This document shows, in pieces, positions 1 through 6,950 of a stretch of 64,000 nt of DNA. How positions within the stretch are numbered: position 1 is the stretch's first letter; each line of letters opens with the position of its first letter. This stretch comes from Flavobacterium tistrianum. GTDB taxonomy: Bacteria; Bacteroidota; Bacteroidia; Flavobacteriales; Flavobacteriaceae. A program made the translations under genes and the position numbers. The stretch spans positions 434,001-498,000 of the forward strand of contig NZ_QJRH01000073.1 of NCBI RefSeq assembly GCF_003254545.1, in the 5' to 3' direction. The notes under the pieces are model-generated. The model was not told the origin of the DNA. It did not search any database and worked only from the letters and a program-made list of their open reading frames with translations.

Positions 1-1
1 T

Positions 2-886
2 GCCATGAGCACTTTGCAGACGATGTTAGGTTCTTTTTATGCAACCAATTTTATCCGTTTCTCTCAAATGTATAAAGTGATGGTTCAGGCAAGTCCACAA
101 TTCCGCCAAAATCCAGAAAGTATTTTGGATATGTATTTGAAGAATGAAACAGGCGAAATGGTTCCGTTTTCTACTTTCATCAAATTAGAAAGAGTTTATG
201 GACCTGAAGTTTTAACGCGTTACAACATGTACATGTCGGCTATGATTAACGGTGAACCTGCTGAAGGTTACAGTTCTGGAGACGCCATTGCCACCGTCGA
301 AAGAATTGCTGCCGAAAAACTGCCAAGCCGTTTTGAAGTAGAATGGTCTGGTATGACGCGCGAAGAGATTCTGTCTGGTAACCAAACGACATACATTTTT
401 GCACTTTGTATACTTTTTGTATACTTATTACTTGCGGCTCAATACGAAAGTTTATTGCTTCCGTTTCCAGTATTATTGAGTCTTCCAGTTGGAGTTTTCG
501 GTTCTTACATTGCACTTGTAATGGTGGGACTCGATAATAATATTTATGCTCAAGTAGCACTCGTCATGCTGATTGGTCTACTCGCCAAGAACGCCATTCT
601 GATTGTAGAATTTGCAATGGCACAGAACAAACTCGGACGTGATATTGTCGAAGCCGCAATTGAAGGAGCCAGACTTCGTTTCCGTCCTATTTTGATGACC
701 TCTTTTGCTTTTATTTCAGGATTGATTCCGCTTTGTATCGCTTCTGGTGCGGGTGCAATTGGTAACCGTTCGATCGGTACGGCAGCTGCGGGTGGAATGT
801 TAATAGGAACTGTGTTTGGCCTTTTGATTATTCCTGGACTTTACATACTGTTTGCGAAATTGGAAAAACGAATGAATAAAAATTAA
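2..886 (+). CDS. RND efflux pump inner-membrane subunit (AcrB/HAE1 type), C-terminal part
   Basis: This is the C-terminal third of a proton-driven RND multidrug exporter. The reading frame is open to the left window edge, so the true start lies upstream and the ATG at 5 is internal. The visible part has the end of the periplasmic porter/docking region (about residues 1-125), then a run of membrane helices with the family's conserved stretch AQVALVMLIGLLAKNAILIV near residue 180 and the LRPI-like RFRPILMTS segment near 228. The ending, a last helix and a basic tail, is normal for HAE1 proteins. The TolC-type lipoprotein gene begins 3 bases downstream, so the two are cotranscribed; a membrane fusion protein gene is expected upstream. 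Substrate cannot be predicted. Confidence 0.93.
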   Translation, partial: AMSTLQTMLGSFYATNFIRFSQMYKVMVQASPQFRQNPESILDMYLKNETGEMVPFSTFIKLERVYGPEVLTRYNMYMSAMINGEPAEGYSSGDAIATVERIAAEKLPSRFEVEWSGMTREEILSGNQTTYIFALCILFVYLLLAAQYESLLLPFPVLLSLPVGVFGSYIALVMVGLDNNIYAQVALVMLIGLLAKNAILIVEFAMAQNKLGRDIVEAAIEGARLRFRPILMTSFAFISGLIPLCIASGAGAIGNRSIGTAAAGGMLIGTVFGLLIIPGLYILFAKLEKRMNKN

Positions 887-889
887 ACA

Positions 890-2374
890 ATGAAAGACAT
901 AATAAATCAATATAAAAATACTGATATGATAAGGACAACCAAAAGTGCCGTTGTAATTACGGGAATTTTACTTTTGACAGCTTGTTCTGCACCAAAAGTC
1001 AGTAACAAACTAAATGCAGCAAAGCTTCCAGAAAATTTTGATGCACAAAGGAAAGAAGCATCAAGCGAGACATTTATTCCGTTAAAGACAGAAACCTTTT
1101 TTAAAGATCCAAAACTAGAAGTTTTATTAAAGAAAGCTATTGCCAAAAATCCTGATTATTTAATCATGCAGGAAAGAATCTTGATTGCCAATTCGCATTT
1201 AAAAGTGGCAAAACTGGCGCTTCTTCCCTCTTTAGATCTTGTTGCCGATGCTTCTGGAACACACTATGGAAAATATACTATGGAAGGCGTTGGTAACTAT
1301 GATACTAACTTCTCTCAGAATATTACAGATAAACAAAAAATCAATGAAAAGGTAACTCCTAACTTTTTTCTAGGAGCAAAAGTTTCTTGGGAAGCCGACA
1401 TTTGGGGAAAACTAAGCAATCGTAAAAAGGCAGCGCAACAGCGATTTTTTGCCTCTCAGCAAGGAATGCGTTTGTTGCAAACACGCCTTTTAGGAGATGT
1501 TGCCGACTTGTATTTTAAACTTGTAGCTTTAGACAAACAAGCGGCGATTTACGACAACAACTTGAAAACCCAAGAAAGAGCATTGGATATTGTTTCTGCA
1601 CAAAGATCGGTTGGAAAAGCTACTGAATTGGCTGTACAGCAGTTTAACGCGCAAAACAATAATATTCATGCCGAGGCTTCAGAATTAAAATTAAGTATCG
1701 ATCAGACTGAAAAAGCTTTATTGACACTTTTGGGTGAATATGGCGGAAAAATTGACAGAAGCAGTGATTTCCTAGCTGGACATTTAGAGGTTTTAAATCA
1801 AAAAATAAGCGTAGATTCTATTATTCATAAAAGACCAGATGTATCTGAAGCTTACTTCGAATTATTAGCAAGTAACGCCGATGCTAAATCGGCTCGAGCT
1901 GCCTTTTTCCCGACTGTAAATCTGGGCGGTTATGCTGGTTTCAACTCATTTTCGTTCAACACCTTATTTGACGCTGGTTCTTTCGCTTGGCAATTATTGG
2001 GCGGATTGACAGCTCCTGTTTTCAATAAAGGACAAATCAAACAGGAATTTTATGTTTCGAACAGAAGACAGGAAATTTCATTTCTTCAATATCAAAATGC
2101 AGTAACAACAGCTTTCAACGAATTGAGCGCTTTATTGCACAGAAACGAAGCTTACGAAGATGTTTTAAAATACAAATTAAACGAAATTGATCATCTTGAA
2201 ATTGCCGTAAATGTCTCAAACGACTTGTATTTGAGCGGTTATGCCAATTATCTGGAAATCATCAACGCACAAAAAAATAAACTGCAGGCAGAATTGGATT
2301 TTGTTGATATCCAGCTTCGAAATGCAAACTCACAAGTATTGCTTTATAAAGCTTTAGGCGGAGGAATAAATTAG
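890..2374 (+). CDS. TolC-family outer membrane efflux lipoprotein (NodT/OprM type)
   Basis: This is the outer membrane channel of a tripartite efflux pump, pairing with the RND subunit just upstream. A lipoprotein signal ends in LLTAC (Cys near residue 32 of the longest frame). The ATG at 926 gives a conventional signal peptide (MIRTTKSAVV...) and may be the real start; the 890 start would add 12 polar residues. Two outer-membrane-efflux-protein repeats follow: long helical segments alternate with strand-like stretches such as KVSWEADIWGKLSNRKKAA, a segment typical of NodT-family lipoproteins. The length of about 480-494 residues is normal. A strong terminator follows at 2435-2464. Confidence 0.92.
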   Translation: MKDIINQYKNTDMIRTTKSAVVITGILLLTACSAPKVSNKLNAAKLPENFDAQRKEASSETFIPLKTETFFKDPKLEVLLKKAIAKNPDYLIMQERILIANSHLKVAKLALLPSLDLVADASGTHYGKYTMEGVGNYDTNFSQNITDKQKINEKVTPNFFLGAKVSWEADIWGKLSNRKKAAQQRFFASQQGMRLLQTRLLGDVADLYFKLVALDKQAAIYDNNLKTQERALDIVSAQRSVGKATELAVQQFNAQNNNIHAEASELKLSIDQTEKALLTLLGEYGGKIDRSSDFLAGHLEVLNQKISVDSIIHKRPDVSEAYFELLASNADAKSARAAFFPTVNLGGYAGFNSFSFNTLFDAGSFAWQLLGGLTAPVFNKGQIKQEFYVSNRRQEISFLQYQNAVTTAFNELSALLHRNEAYEDVLKYKLNEIDHLEIAVNVSNDLYLSGYANYLEIINAQKNKLQAELDFVDIQLRNANSQVLLYKALGGGIN

Positions 2375-2434
2375 TCTATATGTTGGTCAAAAATGGCTTC
2401 TGTTTATAATAGCTCATCGCAGAGGTTATTTTAT

Positions 2435-2464
2435 ATCCCATTTCTTTTGAAATGGGATTTTTTT
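2435..2464 (+). terminator. Rho-independent terminator of the efflux operon
   Basis: A perfect 10-bp stem (ATCCCATTTC / GAAATGGGAT) with a TTTT loop is followed by a T run. It lies about 60 bases after the TolC-type gene and before the Crp-like gene, and separates the two units. Confidence 0.85.
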
Positions 2465-2529
2465 ATTAAAGTAACTTCATTTTGCCGTTTACTTTTTACC
2501 TTTATTCCAAAAATACTAAAATTCCGTTG

Positions 2530-3090
2530 ATGGATATTTCCAAAATTCTTGATTACATACACCCACTTCCTGAGCAATCTAAACTTGCTCTGCAAAACAA
2601 TGTTACAGAAATAGCATTTTCTAAAGGACATATTTTGCTTCGAGCCAACAAAGTAGAATCGAATATTTATTTTATAAAAAAAGGATTGGTGCGAGCTTAT
2701 GTAGAAAGAGATAATGAAGTTACTTTCTGGTTTGGAAAAGAAGGCGAAACCATTATTTCGATGAAAAGTTATGTGGAAGATCAGCCTGGTTATGAGACTA
2801 TCGAACTTTTGGAAGATTGCAAATTATACGAACTAAAAACAGAAAATCTTAGAAAACTCTTTAATGAAGATGTTCACATAGCCAATTGGGGACGAAAATT
2901 TGCCGAAAAAGAATTAATCAAAACAGAAGAGCGTTTGATTTCTAAACAGTTTAAAAATGCGTCTGAACGCTATTTGGAATTAATGAAAGATCATCCCGAA
3001 CTCTTGCAAAGAATACAATTAGGTCATATTGCCTCTTATTTGGGAATAACACAAGTCAGTTTAAGCAGAATACGTGCAGAATTAAAATAA
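2530..3090 (+). CDS. Crp/Fnr-family transcriptional regulator
   Basis: A 186-residue regulator starting at the ATG at 2530 (MDISKILDYIHPLPEQ). An upstream in-frame start at 2482 would add 16 residues outside the fold and overlap the leader, so it is less likely. The N-terminal half is a cyclic-nucleotide-binding-like jelly roll (about residues 10-110, with LLRANKVESNIYFIKKGLVRAY). The C-terminal part holds a winged helix (about 145-185, HIASYLGITQVSLSRIRAEL). The Glu/Arg pair that binds cAMP in CRP is not evident, as is common in the many short Bacteroidota members, so the ligand is unknown. The next gene is a small multidrug/guanidinium exporter 72 bases downstream in the same direction, a plausible target. 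Confidence 0.88.
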   Translation: MDISKILDYIHPLPEQSKLALQNNVTEIAFSKGHILLRANKVESNIYFIKKGLVRAYVERDNEVTFWFGKEGETIISMKSYVEDQPGYETIELLEDCKLYELKTENLRKLFNEDVHIANWGRKFAEKELIKTEERLISKQFKNASERYLELMKDHPELLQRIQLGHIASYLGITQVSLSRIRAELK

Positions 3091-3162
3091 TTTCATTTTT
3101 TATCATTTGTTAATTTTTTTCTGATTTCCATAAAAGAACTTTGCAGCATAAAATTTAACTAT

Positions 3163-3489
3163 ATGAACTGGATTATCTTAATCATCGCAGGTCTATTTGA
3201 AGTAGCCTTCGCATCATGTCTCGGAAAAGCAAAAGCAACAACAGGAACAGAAATGTACTATTGGTATATTGGTTTCTTTATATCTTTAACAGTAAGTATG
3301 CTTTTATTAATGAAAGCTACAGAAACGCTTCCGTTAGGAACTGCTTACGCGGTATGGACAGGAATTGGCGCTGTAGGAACTGTTTTAGTTGGAATCTTTA
3401 TTTTTAAAGAACCAGCAGCTTTCTGGAGACTGTTTTTCTTAGCCACTTTGGTTGGTTCTATTGTTGGTTTAAAAGCGGTTTCTCACTAA
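3163..3489 (+). CDS. Small multidrug resistance (SMR) family exporter, Gdx/SugE-like
   Basis: A 108-residue, four-helix inner membrane transporter that works as a dual-topology dimer. The essential Glu of helix 1 is present (AGLFEVAFA, E13). The helix 3 signature LPLGTAYAVWTGIGAVG matches the SugE/Gdx branch, whose known members export guanidinium ion in exchange for protons, better than the EmrE/QacE drug-export branch. It therefore most likely exports guanidinium or related cations; quaternary ammonium transport is the alternative. No guanidine riboswitch is seen in the 72-base leader. It sits directly after a Crp-like regulator and ends just before a nested palindrome with a T run that can act as its terminator. 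Confidence 0.9.
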   Translation: MNWIILIIAGLFEVAFASCLGKAKATTGTEMYYWYIGFFISLTVSMLLLMKATETLPLGTAYAVWTGIGAVGTVLVGIFIFKEPAAFWRLFFLATLVGSIVGLKAVSH

Positions 3490-3511
3490 AAATATATTGA
3501 CGATTACATTC

Positions 3512-3552
3512 AACTTTGTCAAAGTTCAGAACTTTGACAAAGTTTTTTTTTA
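3512..3552 (+). terminator. Nested palindrome, copy 1, with T run (likely SMR-gene terminator)
   Basis: Two 15-bp arms (AACTTTGTCAAAGTT at 3512-3526 and AACTTTGACAAAGTT at 3530-3544) form a perfect inverted repeat around the loop CAG. Each arm is itself a 7-1-7 palindrome. The T run reaching about 3551 makes this copy look like an intrinsic terminator. The same element recurs at 3766, 6728 and 55812. Confidence 0.75.
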
Positions 3553-3577
3553 CATCGAAAAATGCGTCATCGTGCTA

Positions 3578-3658
3578 AACATAGCCCGTGGTTTCAACCA
3601 CGGGAACGCAATCATAATTACCATACGTATCACCGTGGTTGAAACCACGGGCTATGTT
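3578..3658. repeat. REP-like paired palindrome
   Basis: A 26-bp perfect inverted repeat has arms at 3578-3603 and 3633-3658, separated by 29 bases. Each arm contains its own hairpin, CCGTGGTT-TC-AACCACGG. The GC-rich core stands out from the AT-rich surroundings. The architecture resembles paired REP elements (BIMEs) of the type mobilised by RAYT transposases; no such gene is in the window. A short open frame running through it is not a gene. Confidence 0.7.
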
Positions 3659-3699
3659 TTTCATACAATGATTTTAAAATCTTGATGGAGCCTTCTTGC

Positions 3700-3755
3700 G
3701 AAGATTTGCTTCACCAGTTCGGTATCGCTCGTGTCTCATTCCTCGGAATGCCAAA
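3700..3755. repeat. Diverged copy of the long interspersed repeat found at 6773-6898
   Basis: The stretch TTGCTTCACCAGTTCGGTAT and the following bases up to about 3750 match, with a few substitutions and one or two gaps, the reverse complement of 6781-6821. The copy is partial and lacks the matching second arm. Confidence 0.55.
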
Positions 3756-3765
3756 CTGTTGGCCG

Positions 3766-3798
3766 AACTTTGTCAAAGTTTGAAACTTTGACAAAGTT
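3766..3798. repeat. Nested palindrome, copy 2
   Basis: AACTTTGTCAAAGTT (3766-3780), loop TGA, AACTTTGACAAAGTT (3784-3798). It has the same arms as copy 1 but only a short T run, so it is less convincing as a terminator. The rest of 3490-3907 holds the REP-like pair and the partial repeat; no gene is seen there. Confidence 0.8.
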
Positions 3799-3873
3799 TT
3801 CGACTTCACACAGTAATGCGTTTCCGGCATCACATGATAAAAAAATAGCATTTTTAATCATTATTCTCTCTTT

Positions 3874-3881
3874 TATCTTTG
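3874..3881 (+). promoter_or_regulatory. Candidate -7 element for elaA
   Basis: TATCTTTG matches the Bacteroidota housekeeping -7 consensus TAnnTTTG and lies 26 bases before the elaA start codon. No clear TTTG was found at the -33 distance, so the call is tentative. Confidence 0.45.
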
Positions 3882-3907
3882 TCAAAAATTAAAGCCTAAA
3901 ATAAAAA

Positions 3908-4354
3908 ATGACATTCAGCCATTCCATTAAATCATTTGACGAATTAACCAATCACGAATTATACAATATGCTTCGTTTGAGATGTGACGTTTTTGTAGTC
4001 GAACAAAACTGCCCTTATCTCGATTTAGACAATAAAGACCAAAAAGGTTTTCATTTGTTGTATTATGTCGATAACGAATTGGCAGGTGTGACGCGTTTGC
4101 TTCCAAAAGGAGTTTCGTATGATGAAGTTTCAATAGGAAGAGTCGTAATTGAGAAATCGCATCGCGGATTAGGTTTAGGAGTAAAACTAATGGAAGCTTC
4201 AATCGCGGGTTGTGAAGAAAAATTTGGAAAAAATCCAATTAGAATCAGTGCGCAATATCATTTATCAAAATTCTACCAATCATTAGGATTTGTAGAACAA
4301 GGAGAAGTTTATGATGAAGACGGAATTCCGCATATCGGAATGCTGAGGGCTTAA
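3908..4354 (+). CDS. elaA: ElaA-type GNAT N-acetyltransferase
   Basis: A 148-residue single-domain GNAT protein. The ElaA hallmarks are clear: LRCDVFVVEQNCPYLDLD near the N-terminus (residues 24-41) and FYQSLGFVEQGEVYDEDGIPHIGM at the C-terminus. The acetyl-CoA-binding segment is VIEKSHRGLGLGVKLME (about residues 80-96), with the R/Q-x-x-G-x-G/A pattern. The physiological substrate of ElaA is not established. It converges with the LysR gene, with only 4 bases between stop codons. Confidence 0.9.
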   Translation: MTFSHSIKSFDELTNHELYNMLRLRCDVFVVEQNCPYLDLDNKDQKGFHLLYYVDNELAGVTRLLPKGVSYDEVSIGRVVIEKSHRGLGLGVKLMEASIAGCEEKFGKNPIRISAQYHLSKFYQSLGFVEQGEVYDEDGIPHIGMLRA

Positions 4355-4358
4355 CGGT

Positions 4359-5222
4359 TTACGGGATAATCAATTTTAAAACATTGGCCAACACAGGATT
4401 ATGATCTTCAGTTCTCCAATTGACATACAAATCGGTTTCCAGCGGTAATTTGATAAATCGGATTCCAGGAATTTCATGAAAAACGTACGAATCGGGCAAA
4501 ATGGCAATTCCGAGTCCTTTTCGAACCAAAGCGATTATAGAAGAACCAAATTCAGAATGAAGATAAACTTCTGGAGCATTTTCTAAAGAATTGAACAACC
4601 TTTGTATAAGCTCGCTATAACTGCTCCCTTCGTCGTTGGTTGGCAAAATAAACTTCTGAGAAGCAAGCGTTTCTTTGGTTAGATCTTCTGGCGTTCGATA
4701 CGGATGATTTTCGGGAACTACAATGGCCAAGTGATCGGTATAGATTTTTTGAGATTGAATATCTTTTGCATTATTGATATCTCTCGTAATTGTCAAATCG
4801 ATTTTATAATTACGAAGGAAATCCTGCTGATTCTCATAGATAACTTGAACCAGTTTGATTTTAAGTTTAGGATAAGCATCAGAAATACGTGATAAAATTT
4901 CGGGCATTAGAGAAGCCGAAATAGAATCGGGATGAGAAATGGTAATTGTACCGCTCTCCCCTAACTGAATCTGGCGGGCAGATTGATGAATAAATTCGAG
5001 TTTACTCAATTCTACCTCCCATTTTTCTTTTAAGAATTGGCCAGCGGCAGTCAGTTTAACATTGCGTTTGTTACGCTCAAACAATTGAACACCAAGCTGA
5101 TTCTCTAAAGACTGAATCTGACGGCTAAGTGCAGATTGTGTAATATTCATTTTTCCGGCGGTGTTCCAGAAATGAAGTTCGCGGGCCAAAGCCAAAAAAT
5201 ATTTTATCTGCTGTAAATCCAT
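4359..5222 (-). CDS. LysR-family transcriptional regulator
   Basis: A 287-residue LTTR. The N-terminal winged helix-turn-helix (residues 1-60) reads MDLQQIKYFLALARELHFWN then ALSRQIQSLENQLGVQLFER. A periplasmic-binding-protein-like co-inducer domain follows (about 90-287). It diverges from a GNAT-EamA pair across a 64-base spacer that contains a T-N11-A dyad, the classic LTTR arrangement. The likely targets are itself and that pair; the inducer is unknown. Confidence 0.92.
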   Translation of the reverse strand: MDLQQIKYFLALARELHFWNTAGKMNITQSALSRQIQSLENQLGVQLFERNKRNVKLTAAGQFLKEKWEVELSKLEFIHQSARQIQLGESGTITISHPDSISASLMPEILSRISDAYPKLKIKLVQVIYENQQDFLRNYKIDLTITRDINNAKDIQSQKIYTDHLAIVVPENHPYRTPEDLTKETLASQKFILPTNDEGSSYSELIQRLFNSLENAPEVYLHSEFGSSIIALVRKGLGIAILPDSYVFHEIPGIRFIKLPLETDLYVNWRTEDHNPVLANVLKLIIP

Positions 5223-5225
5223 TGA

Positions 5226-5238
5226 TGCAATTTACGCA
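5226..5238. promoter_or_regulatory. Candidate LysR box (T-N11-A)
   Basis: TGCAATTTACGCA has TGC/GCA ends spaced as T-N11-A, just upstream of the lysR start and about 50 bases before the divergent GNAT gene. The decamer TTTACGCATT occurs at 5231-5240 and again at 5263-5272, giving a direct repeat inside the shared promoter region. Confidence 0.5.
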
Positions 5239-5286
5239 TTTATAAAGAATAAAAAATAGATTTTTACGCATTAAAGAAATAAAAAA

Positions 5287-5808
5287 ATGGACACTTTAAA
5301 AATAACCAAAGCCACGATAGATGATGTTTTAAAACTTCAAACCATTGGCAGACAAACTTTTTCTGAAACTTTTGCTGATGTAAATAGCGAAGAAAACATG
5401 AAAAAATACCTAGAAGAAAGCTTCGCAACAGAAAAACTGACTGCCGAATTGAACAATCCTTCATCGTATTTCTATTTAGCTGTTTTAGACGAAAAAGTTG
5501 TTGGTTACTTGAAATTAAATACAGCCGATGCACAAACCGAAAAAGAAGATTTAAATGCCTTAGAAATAGAACGCATTTATGTTGCAAAAGAATTTCACGG
5601 AAAAAAAGTCGCACAGGCCTTATACGCTCAGGCAGAAAAAATTGCTGAAGAAATAAAAGCTACGTACATGTGGTTGGGTGTTTGGGAAAAGAATTTCAGG
5701 GCAGTAAGTTTCTATACTAAAAATGGTTTCGTACAATTTGACACGCATATTTTTAGATTGGGCGATGACGAACAAACTGATTTAATGATGAAAAAAGTAT
5801 TGATTTAA
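5287..5808 (+). CDS. GNAT N-acetyltransferase (PaiA-like)
   Basis: A 173-residue GNAT protein of the PaiA/RimI-like group. Motif A reads IERIYVAKEFHGKKVAQALYAQAE (about residues 97-120) and motif B includes LGVWEKNFRAVSFYTKNGFVQF (about 133-154). In PaiA-type enzymes polyamines are substrates; that is a family analogy only. It stops 2 bases before the EamA transporter gene, so the two form an operon divergent from the LysR gene. Confidence 0.85.
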   Translation: MDTLKITKATIDDVLKLQTIGRQTFSETFADVNSEENMKKYLEESFATEKLTAELNNPSSYFYLAVLDEKVVGYLKLNTADAQTEKEDLNALEIERIYVAKEFHGKKVAQALYAQAEKIAEEIKATYMWLGVWEKNFRAVSFYTKNGFVQFDTHIFRLGDDEQTDLMMKKVLI

Positions 5809-5810
5809 AA

Positions 5811-6698
5811 ATGGAAAGAAGACAGCTTTTATTGTTTTTACTAATTCTCGGCACCGCATTCTGGGGAATATCTTACTCGATTACCAAAATGGCAATTGGC
5901 GAATATTCATTAAACGTATTCTTATGTTATCGTTTCCTGCTGGCTGTTGTGGTATTGAGTATTATTTTTTGGAAATATGTTAAAGACATCAATCGAGAAG
6001 CTATTAAAACAGGCTTTTTGCTTGCTGTGCCAATGTTTTTAGGTATTCAACTGCAAACTGTTGGTCTCAAATATACAGATGCTTCTCAATGCTCTTTTAT
6101 TGCTGGATTAACCGTTATTATTATTCCGTTATTAAAACTGGCAATTTATAAAACCAATGCTTCACTAAAAATCTGGATTGCCGCTTTGACGGCTTTAACT
6201 GGGTTATTTATTATTGCCATTCAGGATAAATTTACCATAAACTTTGGGGATTTATTTACTATTGCTGGAGCCTTTGCTTTTGCGGTTTATTTAATTGCTG
6301 TCGAAAAACATTCAGCTACCAAAAACCTCTTATATTCTATTGTGCCAATGTTTGCGTTTTGTGCACTTTTTACTTTTTTAATAGCGTCAACAGACAGTTC
6401 ATCAGAATGGTTTCCACAAAATAATACGTTCTGGATGGGCGTAATTTATTGCGCCTTATTTTCTACAGCTTTTATGTACACGGTTTCAAACATTTCACAA
6501 CGTTATTTATCGGCAGAACGTGTAGCAGTTATTTATTTGTTTGAGCCTGTTTTCGGCGCAATTGGAGCTTTCTTTATTTTGGGAGAAAATCTTTCTTGGC
6601 GTTTGCTTTTGGGCGGAACTTTAATTTTTTCTGCCACTATTATTTCTGAAGTGAACTTTAAAAGTGGAAGATTAAAAATGCTTATTCGAAAAAACTAA
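5811..6698 (+). CDS. EamA-family (DMT superfamily) membrane transporter
   Basis: A 295-residue protein with about ten predicted membrane helices in two EamA repeats (about residues 5-140 and 150-285). The first opens with LILGTAFWGISYSITKMAIG; the second ends in YLFEPVFGAIGAFFILGENL, the typical EamA repeat ending. Members export amino acids and other metabolites; the substrate here is not predictable. It lies in an operon with the preceding GNAT gene, probably under the LysR regulator. Confidence 0.88.
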   Translation: MERRQLLLFLLILGTAFWGISYSITKMAIGEYSLNVFLCYRFLLAVVVLSIIFWKYVKDINREAIKTGFLLAVPMFLGIQLQTVGLKYTDASQCSFIAGLTVIIIPLLKLAIYKTNASLKIWIAALTALTGLFIIAIQDKFTINFGDLFTIAGAFAFAVYLIAVEKHSATKNLLYSIVPMFAFCALFTFLIASTDSSSEWFPQNNTFWMGVIYCALFSTAFMYTVSNISQRYLSAERVAVIYLFEPVFGAIGAFFILGENLSWRLLLGGTLIFSATIISEVNFKSGRLKMLIRKN

Positions 6699-6727
6699 TA
6701 CTTTATGAAGAACTCTGTTGCTTCGAA

Positions 6728-6760
6728 AACTTTGTCAAAGTTTGAAACTTTGACAAAGTT
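6728..6760. repeat. Nested palindrome, copy 3
   Basis: AACTTTGTCAAAGTT (6728-6742), loop TGA, AACTTTGACAAAGTT (6746-6760), about 30 bases after the EamA gene. No T run follows on either side, so it is not a standard intrinsic terminator. Confidence 0.8.
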
Positions 6761-6772
6761 CTGTCAATGTCT

Positions 6773-6898
6773 GTCATTCTGAGGAACGAGAACACGAGCG
6801 ATAGCGAACTGGCGAAGCAATCACACTAGAAATTCCGTAAAGTGAATTTCCTAATCTTTGTCGAATCCAGCGTGTGATTCCTCGTTCCTCAGAATGAC
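6773..6898. repeat. Long interspersed inverted repeat
   Basis: The outer arms GTCATTCTGAGGAACGAG (6773-6790) and CTCGTTCCTCAGAATGAC (6881-6898) are a perfect 18-bp inverted repeat. Inner pairs AATCACAC/GTGTGATT (6819-6826 / 6872-6879) and GAAATTC/GAATTTC (6829-6835 / 6844-6850) allow a long folded structure. A diverged partial copy is at about 3700-3755. It lies between convergent genes and may be a non-autonomous mobile element. Confidence 0.65.
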
Positions 6899-6950
6899 AA
6901 GATTACGGTGATTCCTATACGCATAAAAACAAAAAAATATCAATAGAATA

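Noticed and set aside
3497..3685. Open frame of 62 codons across the repeat island after the SMR gene
   Set aside because: It runs through the nested palindrome and the REP-like pair, so the frame comes from repeat sequence.
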